Source: a virus. From it: a stretch of DNA of 28,972 nt. How positions within the stretch are numbered: the first letter of the stretch is position 1; each line of letters opens with the position of its first letter. Position numbers and translations under genes: made by a program. The notes below the pieces were generated by a model that worked only from the letters and a program-made list of their open reading frames with translations, searched no databases and was not told the origin of the DNA. The stretch spans positions 1 to 28,972 of the IMG/VR virus record IMGVR_UViG_3300032322_000793, one strand, 5' to 3'. Positions 17,580 to 26,983 of the stretch are shown here, piece after piece.

Positions 17580-20426
17580 ATGCGAAAAGAATTTTACGAG
17601 AAAGCATTACCGTCGCAGGGCTTGTACTGTGCAGCCGGGATCGACCGTGACGGTCGTACTTACCATCGGTTTGCAGAGTCGCCTAGCGAATTGGAAGACT
17701 GCATCAATGAACTACAGCAGAACAAGTTAAACGTATTCGTAGCGCTTAACAGTTTCAGCCAACGTAGCAGGAAGACAGACTGCGCCTTGTTCTGCAAGAC
17801 GCTGTTCATTGACTTGGACGTTGACCCTGAGAACGACAAGAAGTACGCAAGCAAGGAAGAAGCCCTTGCAGCGCTTGACGACTTCATCAAAGTCACCGAG
17901 CTCCCTCCTCCCGTGCGGGTAGATTCGGGCGGCGGCATCCATGCGTATTGGATACTTGATCAGGACGTGTCGTCTGCTGAATGGAAGCTTTACGCATCCA
18001 AGTTCAAGAAGCTGTGCCTTGACCATATCAAGATCGACCCTGCGATCACGGCTGATGCGGCCCGTATCTTGAGATGCCCCGACAGCCTCAACTACAAGAA
18101 GGACCCACCCTCTGCAACCAAGTTCTTGGACACGGACTTCCAAGAGTGGTCGTATGCTGAGTTCAAGCAGTACCTAGGGGACGTGGCTAACGAGGCCACT
18201 TCCATCTTCGACATCCTGCCTAAGGGCATGGACGATGACACCAAGAAGATCGCTCGTATAGACAACTACGAGACTTCGTTCCAAGACATCGCTATCAAGA
18301 GCCTTGAGGGCACCGGCTGTGCCCAGATCAAGCACGCGCTGCTGAACCCTAAGACTATCTCTTACGATGAGTGGTACTCCGCGTTGGGTATCGCTCGGCA
18401 TTGTGTAGATTGGGAATCGGCAATACATCAATTATCTGAAGATCATGACGAGTACGACCATGACAAGACGGTATGGAAAGCCAATCAAACGGTGGGAGCG
18501 CCACGTAGCTGCGACTTCTTTGCCTCAACTTGGCCCGAGCGGTGCGAAGGATGCGCATTCAAAGGCCGGATTCGTAATCCTCTTGGCATCGGACGACGCT
18601 TGGTTGAAGCACCGACGACCGAAAAGATTAGTGAAGAGGACGCAATTCGGGTCGAAGCGAATCCCCAAGAAATTCCGCCCTTCCCCACCCATCTTAGACC
18701 ATTCATCAGGGGTAAAAACGGTGGCGTGTACTACCTCCCACCCCCTGAGATAGACGATGAAGGGGTAAAGGTACAGCCTGAGCCGTCGTTGATTTCGACC
18801 AATGACTTCTTCCCTATCAAACGAAAGTACAGCCCCGGTGCGGGTGAAGTCTACGTCATACGCTTGGTGATGCCGCATGAGACCCGCGAGTTCGACGTGT
18901 CGATGGAAGTGTTCAACTCCCCTGACATGTTCAAAAAGATATTTGGCAAAGAGGGCGTCACTCCACCTTCACAAAAACATTGGTTTATGCTTATGGATTA
19001 CATGAACAAGTGGGCGCAGTATCTCCAATCGCAGAGCGCTGCTGACATCATCCGCAGCCAGATGGGTTGGGCAGCAGACAACAGCGCCTTCATCCTCGGC
19101 GCTATCGAGATAGACAGTAACGGGGTTGAACGCAAGTCGGCCACGTCTCCGCTAGTCAAGGGCGTGGCTAAGATGATGGAGCCGCGTGGTAGCTATCAGA
19201 AGTGGCAGGAGTGCGCTCATGAGCTGAATCGGCCTGACTTTGAGATGCATGCCTTCGCTATGGGCATGGCGTTCGGGTCTCCGTTGATGCGGTTCTGCAC
19301 GACCAAGGGCATGACGTTCTGCTACACGGGCAACACGGGCGGTGCCAAGTCCGGTGCTTTGATCGCAGCGGTCAGCGTCTTTGCGTCCCCTAACGATGCT
19401 AGCGTGTTCAAGGCGACCGACAACGGGTTCGTCATGCGTGCGCTTAACTTTAAGAACATCATACTAGGCATCGACGAAGTGAAGGATAAAGATCCGAAAG
19501 AACTATCGAACCTTATTCACTCCATTGCCCAAGGCAAAGGCAAGATCCGTATGCAGGCTAGCGTCAACGCGGAGCGTGAACAGGAGCTATCTGCCGCACA
19601 AATATCACTGTGGACTTCCAACGAATCCATGATTGACAAGCTGTTTGCAGCCAAGCGCAACCCGACTGGTGAGATGGCTCGTTACATGGAGTACCGCATC
19701 CCGCGCCCTGCGTATCTAGAGGAGAACCCAGATTGGGGCAGTCAGACCTTCGACCCGTTCAACGCCAACTACGGGTGGGCGGGGCGTGAGTACATCAAGA
19801 ACTTGATGAACGTGGCAGATGCTGACAAGGAACTAGCAATAAACCGTTGGCGAGATCGTATCGGCCAGTCTAGATTTGGTAGGAACATATCTTATAGGTT
19901 CTTTGAAAACGCTGCTGCAGCTACGTTTGCCGGACTTGAGTTCGCCAGAGACTTTAATATCGTCGAGTACGACCTTGACCGTGTGTTTGACGCCGTGATG
20001 CTTCAGTCGATCATGGTGCGAGACAAGACCTCCAAGGAGCAGGCAATCGACTATGAGGGGCTGATTACAGAGTTCTTCTCAGAAAACCACCGAGGCATCC
20101 TGATATTTAACAACGGTCTTAGCACTACGGATATCTATGGGCCATTGAAGGGACGCATGGAGTTGGACACCGGTCGCTTTTATATCTCTACCAAGCATTT
20201 TAATAGCTTCCTCACGCTTGAGTGCAAGGTCAGCACCGATGAGATGGTGCATACGCTGAAGGCCAAGGGCGTATTTCTCGGCGTGGAGGAGAAGAAGCGG
20301 CTGACTCCCGGATGGAAGGGCGGCACTTTGAACGGCATCCGCTGCTACGTGTTTAAGTTGACTACGCCTATAGAACTAGTGGAGAAGATCGTTGCCGAAT
20401 CAAGATCTAAACCTGAAGGAGCCTGA
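17580..20426 (+). CDS. Primase-helicase: AEP-like primase and DUF927-like helicase (948 aa)
   Basis: The bifunctional priming and unwinding enzyme. The N-terminal primase domain has LFIDLDVDPEND (about residues 74-85) and RVDSGGGIHAYW (about 111-122), the DxD and GGxxH pair of archaeo-eukaryotic-type primases. A CDFFASTWPERCEGC cysteine knot lies near 310-324. The C-terminal helicase carries Walker A GNTGGAKSG (about 584-592) and Walker B ILGIDEV (about 627-633), with LFAAKRNPTGEMARY and a late YRI strand as in DUF927-type phage helicases. The ATG at 17580 has no clear ribosome site and lies just after a terminator; a TTG at 17535 would run through the hairpin. The stop overlaps the next small gene. 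Confidence 0.9.
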   Translation: MRKEFYEKALPSQGLYCAAGIDRDGRTYHRFAESPSELEDCINELQQNKLNVFVALNSFSQRSRKTDCALFCKTLFIDLDVDPENDKKYASKEEALAALDDFIKVTELPPPVRVDSGGGIHAYWILDQDVSSAEWKLYASKFKKLCLDHIKIDPAITADAARILRCPDSLNYKKDPPSATKFLDTDFQEWSYAEFKQYLGDVANEATSIFDILPKGMDDDTKKIARIDNYETSFQDIAIKSLEGTGCAQIKHALLNPKTISYDEWYSALGIARHCVDWESAIHQLSEDHDEYDHDKTVWKANQTVGAPRSCDFFASTWPERCEGCAFKGRIRNPLGIGRRLVEAPTTEKISEEDAIRVEANPQEIPPFPTHLRPFIRGKNGGVYYLPPPEIDDEGVKVQPEPSLISTNDFFPIKRKYSPGAGEVYVIRLVMPHETREFDVSMEVFNSPDMFKKIFGKEGVTPPSQKHWFMLMDYMNKWAQYLQSQSAADIIRSQMGWAADNSAFILGAIEIDSNGVERKSATSPLVKGVAKMMEPRGSYQKWQECAHELNRPDFEMHAFAMGMAFGSPLMRFCTTKGMTFCYTGNTGGAKSGALIAAVSVFASPNDASVFKATDNGFVMRALNFKNIILGIDEVKDKDPKELSNLIHSIAQGKGKIRMQASVNAEREQELSAAQISLWTSNESMIDKLFAAKRNPTGEMARYMEYRIPRPAYLEENPDWGSQTFDPFNANYGWAGREYIKNLMNVADADKELAINRWRDRIGQSRFGRNISYRFFENAAAATFAGLEFARDFNIVEYDLDRVFDAVMLQSIMVRDKTSKEQAIDYEGLITEFFSENHRGILIFNNGLSTTDIYGPLKGRMELDTGRFYISTKHFNSFLTLECKVSTDEMVHTLKAKGVFLGVEEKKRLTPGWKGGTLNGIRCYVFKLTTPIELVEKIVAESRSKPEGA

Positions 20427-20604
20427 GTGGGTCTTCCCGTTTCAAGGCATGGACGTAGGGGACTCGTTCTTTATTCCTACAGTCAGGCCAGCAGGGTTGA
20501 TATACGCAGCAGACTCCCGCGCCAAGGCATGCGGTATAAAAGTTAAATCCTATGCCTCGTCCAAGGAAGGACACCTTGGCGTGAGAGTCTGGCGCGTTGC
20601 TTAG
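20392..20604 (+). CDS. Small conserved phage protein, VGDSFFIP type (70 aa)
   Basis: The frame runs from TTG at 20392 (GGAG upstream in the primase end) or from ATG 20449. The first choice keeps the conserved-looking EWVFPFQGMDVGDSFFIP start, so I use it, with a 35-bp overlap. The body AADSRAKACGIKVKSYASSK and the end GVRVWRVA match a small phage family with a VGDSFxVP start and RVWRV end. Function unknown. It is the last rightward gene; its stop overlaps the stop of the leftward gene by 4 bp. Confidence 0.72.
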   Translation: MPNQDLNLKEPEWVFPFQGMDVGDSFFIPTVRPAGLIYAADSRAKACGIKVKSYASSKEGHLGVRVWRVA

Positions 20605-23600
20605 TCGCCCGGCAGTATCTGGGCAATACGGTTGCGTATGCTCAGTGGGACGTACAGCCCATCCACAGACTGCTCCTGCCTTGTAACGCGTCCGATTACC
20701 GACTTACGGATGGTGTCCTGCGTGATGGCAAGCCCCCTCTGCGGGTTCTTGGCGTTGAACTTCTTTATGTCGTCCAACGCTTCCTGCATGCCCTCGGCGT
20801 CCTGCTCCTGCCACGCTGCGTAATACTTGTCGAGCAACGATGAGCGCCGCTTGACCAACTTATCCTGCAGTTTGGCGGTCGAACTTGCCCGCTCACGGGC
20901 GTAGGACACTTCGCTTGGCGCAAAGCCAACAGCCTGCATCATCAAGTTGTAGTCGCCGACGTCCTCTACCACGGGGGTGCCGTCTTTGTTACGCACGCCT
21001 TCTTCGGCGTAACGCAGTGTTTTCCATCCATTTCGGATGAACGATGGCGCAATGGCCTCGACAGCTCTTTGATACTCACCTTCGCCAAAAAGCCCAATGC
21101 CGCGACCGATGCTCATAGCCGCCGCGTAAGACGGCCCCAGTGCCTGCTCAAGCGTGTACAGAATCGGCCCGACATCGCTCATGCGCTTGTAGTCTTCACG
21201 CCAGATCAAGCCGTTAAAGCCCGTGCGAGATGCGATGTCCACACCAATCAACTGGTTCAGTAGGCCCTTCCTGCCTGTCTCGCTCAAGGCCCCATCAACG
21301 TAGCCGGTTGCATCAAACGGCTCATCGTCATCGCCCATGAGCAGGCTCGCCAAGAACTCTGCCAAACCATAAAGCGGCATGCCCTGCACGCCAGCAAGAA
21401 TGAACGCGGCTCCAAAAATGCCCACCAGCTGACTACGCGCCACTTCACGCGTGGTTGCATCTTCGCCCTTGAACGACTGATGGAACAAACGGGACAGCAA
21501 GTACACCTGCGCTTGGGCAAAGCGCTTGAAGGTGAACATCATCTTGCCGAAGCCTTGTTGGAAGAAACGCGGGCCGGTCTCTGCAAGCGCAGAACCGTGG
21601 GCATCCTTCGTAAGCTTTATGGCTTCTTCTATGGCCGTGTTGATGTCGCCCGTTCTGGAGTAAGCAAGATCGAACGCAGCAAGCAACGTCACCTCGCGGT
21701 TAAAACGCTCCGAGTTCTGGAACGTCCAACCAAGAAATGCCTCGACCTTTGCCCGCATGCCGACGTAGTCTTTGGTGTTTGTTCTACGGGCTTCTACGTG
21801 TTCGTAGCCGCTAGAACGTCGGATGATCGAGCGCGACACAGCCGTGTCGTAAAGCTTCTTATACTTCGGGTCAAGGTTAGTAGCGGCACCAAAAGTGTAA
21901 TCTGAGTTGGTGTCCCGACCACCCTTGAAGTAGGTCTTCATCGCCTTTTCCATGGCGGTATAGGCTTTGTCATAGCCATACTTACCACCAAGCAGCGGAG
22001 CCACGACCATCGGCAACTGCGTGGTGTTGACGAGCGCAGACGAGATGTTGCCTGCGATGAACCACATGTAACTGAAGTAACTCGCCCCGTCGAAGAACCT
22101 GTTGGGCTGCGGGTTACGTATGAAGTTCACCTGTTTGACAAGGTTGTTGTATACGTCACGCAGTATAGGATCAGTTATACGGTCGCCACCGGCTTGTTGA
22201 CGAACTTTACTAAGTGACTCTTCAATCGGAACCGCGTACTCAAGGTTCGTCAGCTGGTTTGCCATGCGGTTAGCCACGTTGGCAAAGGCTTGGAACACGT
22301 CGGGCTCAAAGCCAAACTTACCGTACCGGGTAGTCCCGGTCGCCATATCGTAAGACTCTTCACGCGACTGCAACTGCTGCCGGATCGAGTCTGCAGGCAA
22401 GTAATTCAGAAACGCCTCGTACACTGCGTCAACCAAGTACTCAGGGGCGTTGTTAGCTTCTAGAGCAGACACGACTTCACCCAAGAACCCAGTTGGCAGG
22501 GGGCCGTTACGGCGGGCCTCGTTCAGTCTTGTAAATCCTTTGGCGTTAGTGATGCCTTGCGCTTTCAACGCTTCGATGGCGCGGGTCCTGTCAACCTCAC
22601 TATTAAACGCTGACGTGATGGTCTCATTGTTCTGATCGGTATAAGTCAGCCAGTAGTCACCATCACGCCAAAGCGGCAGATAAACACGCAGCCGCTTGCT
22701 GTCGTACTTGGCCTTGAGACGGTCAACGGCTTTTTCCCCGACCACTTTGGCTAGCAAATCAAACATCTGAGCAGATGTACGCTCGTAGTACGCACGGAGC
22801 TCTTTGTACGCATCCCGCAGCTCTTTTGGCAGTGCATCAAACTCCTTGATGATGTCGTACGCCGCACGGTCCTGCCCGCTCATTTTGTTCACGGGTTTGT
22901 TAAGAACCGCACGATCAGTGTCGTTCAGTGGGTCAACCTGATAGACCGTAGTCATGTTGGCGACCTTGAAGAAGCGGTCCATTATCTCCGGGTTTTTCTT
23001 GGAGATCTTGTTGGACATCTTGTACCACTTCATCACAAGATTGCCGACTTCTTCGCGGCGGGCGGCTTCCGTACCACCACGGCTTTCAAGGATCCTGTCG
23101 GTCGTCTCGATCTCCGGCAGTTCCTTTTTCCATATTTCTGCCGAGTCTTTAATTTGGAGGAACCCCATAGACGCTTCACGCAGGCTGGCCCCGATGTTGC
23201 CGTAAGCCGCACGCAACCCATCACCAATTTTGCTGTTGTACTTAGAAGCCGTCAGAGTGAAATCAAACACCCTGCTCAGGCGTTCTTCTGCTTGTCTGCG
23301 CTGGTACTTGATCGTGCCATCGCCAATACGTTCCTTACGCTGTCCAGCCATCACCGCGCCATGCGCCTGTATCAAGATCTCATTGATCTCATTGTTTGTA
23401 TACGTGACGGGGAAGCCCATCGCGTTCAGGAACTTGCGGATTAGGTTGGCTACGCGGTTAAACGCAGCACGCAGAGCCGAGGCGTCCTTGACCTTGGGCC
23501 CAGCAGCAGACGCTTCTGCCAGCACTTCTTCAACGGCAAGAGCAATCTGGTCCCCGCGGCTTTTGTTAGAGTAAGAGTCAGGGAACCGAGCAAGATACTG

Positions 23601-26600
23601 ATCTGCCTGCTTACGTACAGCCTTGTTGGTGCGATAGAGGTTAAGCATCACCTCCTTCAACCGCTTACCAAACACCTGCTCCAAGCCAAAGTGACCAAGC
23701 GACTCGTGGAACAGAGTGGCCTTTACTTCAGCAACGTCACTGAGGTTGTCGGCAACAAGATAGATTTCGCCATCAACGTATATGCCTTGGGTGTTAGGGA
23801 AGTGTCGCCCCGGCAAATCTGTATACGACTGCACGACATTGACCTTGGGCGCGTTCTTCCAGCCTTTGACGATACGGCTGACTGTCGCTTGCACGCTGCT
23901 TGCAGACAATCCATTGCCCTTGCCTTCGCCACGACGGAACCGCAGTGGCTTGTAATTGTCAGGGCCCTCAGTGTCGTAGAAGTACGTACCGTCTTCATCC
24001 AGTTCGTACTGCTCACGCGTCGTGTAGAAGTCCTCGTTAGACTCGATACCGCCTACATCTTCGTCTTCTCTGGACGCAACCTTGTCTACGAGCTTACGGA
24101 GCTTAGCCAGATCGGGCTTTGGCTTCTTGATCTCAGCGTTGTAACGCTCACGGTCGGCGTCGTTCATTTTGCCGGACGCGTTCAAGAACCGCGCTGCAGA
24201 CTTTATGCTGTTGAGGACTTCAGTTTCAGCCCGGCTAAGCGACGGTTTGGCTGAGCCGCCAACCAAGTCAAGCCCTCTCTGGGACCTGCGCTGTCTCAGC
24301 TCATCAGTAAGAGTCTTAACAAGACGTCGCTGTTCAGCACGCTCAGCGGGTTTTAGAGTCTTATCGCTTGAACGTCTTTCAGCCTGATTAATACGTTGCT
24401 CAAGGGAAGCAAGCTGGGCAGCGGCCTTCTCCTCATCCAAAGCGGCAGCGGCAATACGCATATCTTCAGCCAGCGTACCCTTCGGCACACCCTTAAAAGT
24501 CGGACGGCGTTGCGGTGCCGGAGCACGTTCAGACGCTTCGTCTGCCCTTTCCTGAACCTTTATGGCTTCAGCATTTTTAGCACGCAGGCGGGCATCCGCA
24601 CGAGCACGGGCCTCTTCAATTACAGCTTCGTCCGTGTCGTCTTGTACGTCTTCGCGTACGGGCTTAGTCGCGGCTGGCCGATAGTCCTCAAACACCTGAT
24701 AAAAATTCTTTTTGCCGGGCACGGGCACAATCGCCCCGCTACCGATCAGGGCATCACGCAGCGCTCTAACTTCTGGCAGTTTTAGCTTAGTAGCCTTTTG
24801 CAGCCCAAGTGCGTCAACCTTGCCCGTAGAACGGACATAATCAAGCCCGGCAGCGCGAGCGTTTTTAGTCTTATCATCGGTCAGTGCAGGAGATACAGCT
24901 CCTTCTCTCTCATCAACCCGCTTAGCAACACCGCCAACAGGCTCCACTCCTGCACCTTCAGGTCTTGCAGCTTCTTGTCCTGCGGGGGCTCCTCGTTGTA
25001 CAGGCAGTGCAGGGCTTCCTGCAGTTGCTCCAGCGACAGCTTCTCCAGCACGGGTTGATACGGGTTCACTTGGTGCCTCCGGGGGCGTGATGGGGGTAAC
25101 CGTTTCCGCAAGCTGCTTAGTTGATTTACCAACTTGAATAGCTTTGTCTGCAATGTCTTTTGGTAAAAAATACTCAAAATCCGGCTCACGAGAAAATTTT
25201 AGTGCTTCAGGATTGTTCTTTACTGAATACGCTGCCACCTGCTCATTTGGGATATCAATGTATTTTTCTACAAAATTTGCGCCCGCTTCTTTTTTATACC
25301 AATCTCTACGGGCCTCATCCGCATCACTAAACCACCTACCTCTAGCAACCACGTTTTCTTTAAAACCCGGTATTTCATACATCCAATCAGGAATCTTAGC
25401 CTCGGGTTCTCCTGACTCTGATCTCCACAGCCTTGTGTAACCTTTAGGTACGGGCGGTTCGGCTGTTTCCGCAGGTGCAGCCGCTTCCTTAGCCTCGACC
25501 GTCTCCGCTGCCTTCGGCTCAACCAACTTGAACTTGCTGCCCGCCGCGCCTACACGCTCAACGATGCCTTCATCTATAAAGCCACGCATGATAGCCGCAG
25601 CCTTGGGCTGGTTCAGTCCAGTAGCCTCAGAGATTGCCTTGATGGTCGGCTTGACCTTGATGGCTTCGAGGGCCAGAGTGCGGACATCCGGAGCAGGGGC
25701 GGCCTCAGTCGCAACTAAATCTTCAGTTGCAACCTCAACATCTGCCTCACGCGCAGCGGGCGGGTAGTAAGGAGCGTCTTCATCAACAGGCGCAAGTGCT
25801 TCAGCCTCCGCCGCTTCGCGCAAAGTCTGTGCGTTGTATTCACGACGTTCCAAATCAGCAAGTGCCTGCTGACGCTCGTACTCTTCACGAGCCTCGCGCT
25901 CAAGGCGGGCTTCCAGTTCTGCTTTAGTCTCTCGCGGTGCAGCGGGCGGTGCGGGCGGTGCAGGTGTAGTCGGAGGCGGTTTGCCCTGTTCACGCTGCTG
26001 TGCAGCTTCAACCTCGCGGCGTTCAATCTCAGCCTGCGCGGCGGTGCGTTCACCTGCCCTACCTGCATAGCCAGCAGCCCCACCCATGAGGGGGCCAAGG
26101 ATCGCCGCACCAATCGCCGCCTGCTTGTATTCTTCTTGTGCCTCATCGTCAGACAAGGACAACCCAGCTTGCCATCGCTCAAGCACCGTCTGAGCAACTT
26201 CTTGCGGAACTTCAAACGCCGCGCCCTTAGCAGCGTCTTTAACGGTACCAATTGGGGTAGCCTTGAGCGTGCCTGCTTTGTAGCTATCAACAAGTTTATC
26301 TGCCGCTTGCTGTACGGCTTCTTCCTCAGGCAGCAAAAGGTTGCGCGTAAACGGCAACGCCCGGAACAACTTTTCAAAGTACTTGAGCTGGGCAAAGTCC
26401 AGTCCAGCCTGCGCTGTTGAGGCAGCGAGAGACTTACCAAGCTGCAGTTCTTCAGGCGTGCGCCCCTCAGCTATGGCGCGTTCTTGTTCCTGTGCCTGCC
26501 TTTGCAGGTTTTGAATCTGATACTGAGCCGCCGAAGTACCAAAACCCGCAGCCACGCCCGCAATCGGAGTGGCAAACGACCCCGCCGTAGCCGCAGCCAC

Positions 26601-26969
26601 GGGAGCAACCATCTGGCCAAGTGAACCTCCAAGCAACTGTTTGAACGCCGCCCAGTTCTCGCCCTCACCAAAGCCAACCGTGCGGAACTTAGAATCACCC
26701 GCAGCAATAAAGGCTGCACGGGTTTCAGCATTAGGATTGGCAGCGAACGCCGCAGCCTCGTCGCTCAGTCCAAACGTCTTGGCAGCTGCCTTCAGCGTGT
26801 CCCAGAAACCGCCAAGCGGTTTTTCTTCTGGGGCTTCAACAAACTCAACTGGCTCAGCGGCAGCCGATTGGACCTGATTAATATAATTAGCCAGCTTACT
26901 AGCAGCTTCCGTGTCGCCAGCGGCATGTGCCGCTCTTAACGCGTTGTATACGTTATTAAGATCAGCCAT
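20601..26969 (-). CDS. Giant multidomain virion-type protein with polyvalent-protein features (2122 aa)
   Basis: A probable internal virion or ejected protein. The start ATG is at 26969, 14 bp after the previous stop, with only a weak ribosome site. In order: Gly/Ala-rich hydrophobic stretches near residues 115-150 and 295-310 (LLGGSLGQMVAPVAAATAGS) that could cross a membrane; Ala/Glu/Gln/Arg coiled coils (305-420); a winged-helix-like part near 425-485 (AISEATGLNQPKAAAIMRGF); an ADP-ribosyltransferase-like stretch near 505-605 (RLWRSESGEPEAKIPDW, GRWFSDADEARRDWY); a second winged-helix-like part near 703-760; a HESLGH metallopeptidase-like motif near 1085; and a long C-terminal helical region. 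Such mixtures are typical of phage polyvalent proteins delivered with DNA. The enzyme domains are tentative. Confidence 0.8.
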   Translation of the reverse strand: MADLNNVYNALRAAHAAGDTEAASKLANYINQVQSAAAEPVEFVEAPEEKPLGGFWDTLKAAAKTFGLSDEAAAFAANPNAETRAAFIAAGDSKFRTVGFGEGENWAAFKQLLGGSLGQMVAPVAAATAGSFATPIAGVAAGFGTSAAQYQIQNLQRQAQEQERAIAEGRTPEELQLGKSLAASTAQAGLDFAQLKYFEKLFRALPFTRNLLLPEEEAVQQAADKLVDSYKAGTLKATPIGTVKDAAKGAAFEVPQEVAQTVLERWQAGLSLSDDEAQEEYKQAAIGAAILGPLMGGAAGYAGRAGERTAAQAEIERREVEAAQQREQGKPPPTTPAPPAPPAAPRETKAELEARLEREAREEYERQQALADLERREYNAQTLREAAEAEALAPVDEDAPYYPPAAREADVEVATEDLVATEAAPAPDVRTLALEAIKVKPTIKAISEATGLNQPKAAAIMRGFIDEGIVERVGAAGSKFKLVEPKAAETVEAKEAAAPAETAEPPVPKGYTRLWRSESGEPEAKIPDWMYEIPGFKENVVARGRWFSDADEARRDWYKKEAGANFVEKYIDIPNEQVAAYSVKNNPEALKFSREPDFEYFLPKDIADKAIQVGKSTKQLAETVTPITPPEAPSEPVSTRAGEAVAGATAGSPALPVQRGAPAGQEAARPEGAGVEPVGGVAKRVDEREGAVSPALTDDKTKNARAAGLDYVRSTGKVDALGLQKATKLKLPEVRALRDALIGSGAIVPVPGKKNFYQVFEDYRPAATKPVREDVQDDTDEAVIEEARARADARLRAKNAEAIKVQERADEASERAPAPQRRPTFKGVPKGTLAEDMRIAAAALDEEKAAAQLASLEQRINQAERRSSDKTLKPAERAEQRRLVKTLTDELRQRRSQRGLDLVGGSAKPSLSRAETEVLNSIKSAARFLNASGKMNDADRERYNAEIKKPKPDLAKLRKLVDKVASREDEDVGGIESNEDFYTTREQYELDEDGTYFYDTEGPDNYKPLRFRRGEGKGNGLSASSVQATVSRIVKGWKNAPKVNVVQSYTDLPGRHFPNTQGIYVDGEIYLVADNLSDVAEVKATLFHESLGHFGLEQVFGKRLKEVMLNLYRTNKAVRKQADQYLARFPDSYSNKSRGDQIALAVEEVLAEASAAGPKVKDASALRAAFNRVANLIRKFLNAMGFPVTYTNNEINEILIQAHGAVMAGQRKERIGDGTIKYQRRQAEERLSRVFDFTLTASKYNSKIGDGLRAAYGNIGASLREASMGFLQIKDSAEIWKKELPEIETTDRILESRGGTEAARREEVGNLVMKWYKMSNKISKKNPEIMDRFFKVANMTTVYQVDPLNDTDRAVLNKPVNKMSGQDRAAYDIIKEFDALPKELRDAYKELRAYYERTSAQMFDLLAKVVGEKAVDRLKAKYDSKRLRVYLPLWRDGDYWLTYTDQNNETITSAFNSEVDRTRAIEALKAQGITNAKGFTRLNEARRNGPLPTGFLGEVVSALEANNAPEYLVDAVYEAFLNYLPADSIRQQLQSREESYDMATGTTRYGKFGFEPDVFQAFANVANRMANQLTNLEYAVPIEESLSKVRQQAGGDRITDPILRDVYNNLVKQVNFIRNPQPNRFFDGASYFSYMWFIAGNISSALVNTTQLPMVVAPLLGGKYGYDKAYTAMEKAMKTYFKGGRDTNSDYTFGAATNLDPKYKKLYDTAVSRSIIRRSSGYEHVEARRTNTKDYVGMRAKVEAFLGWTFQNSERFNREVTLLAAFDLAYSRTGDINTAIEEAIKLTKDAHGSALAETGPRFFQQGFGKMMFTFKRFAQAQVYLLSRLFHQSFKGEDATTREVARSQLVGIFGAAFILAGVQGMPLYGLAEFLASLLMGDDDEPFDATGYVDGALSETGRKGLLNQLIGVDIASRTGFNGLIWREDYKRMSDVGPILYTLEQALGPSYAAAMSIGRGIGLFGEGEYQRAVEAIAPSFIRNGWKTLRYAEEGVRNKDGTPVVEDVGDYNLMMQAVGFAPSEVSYARERASSTAKLQDKLVKRRSSLLDKYYAAWQEQDAEGMQEALDDIKKFNAKNPQRGLAITQDTIRKSVIGRVTRQEQSVDGLYVPLSIRNRIAQILPGD

Positions 26970-26983
26970 TTAATTGACTACTT

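Noticed and set aside
23691-24254. Plus-strand open frame of 187 codons inside the giant gene
   Set aside because: No ribosome site or recognisable domain; it is antisense to well-formed coding sequence with virion-type composition.
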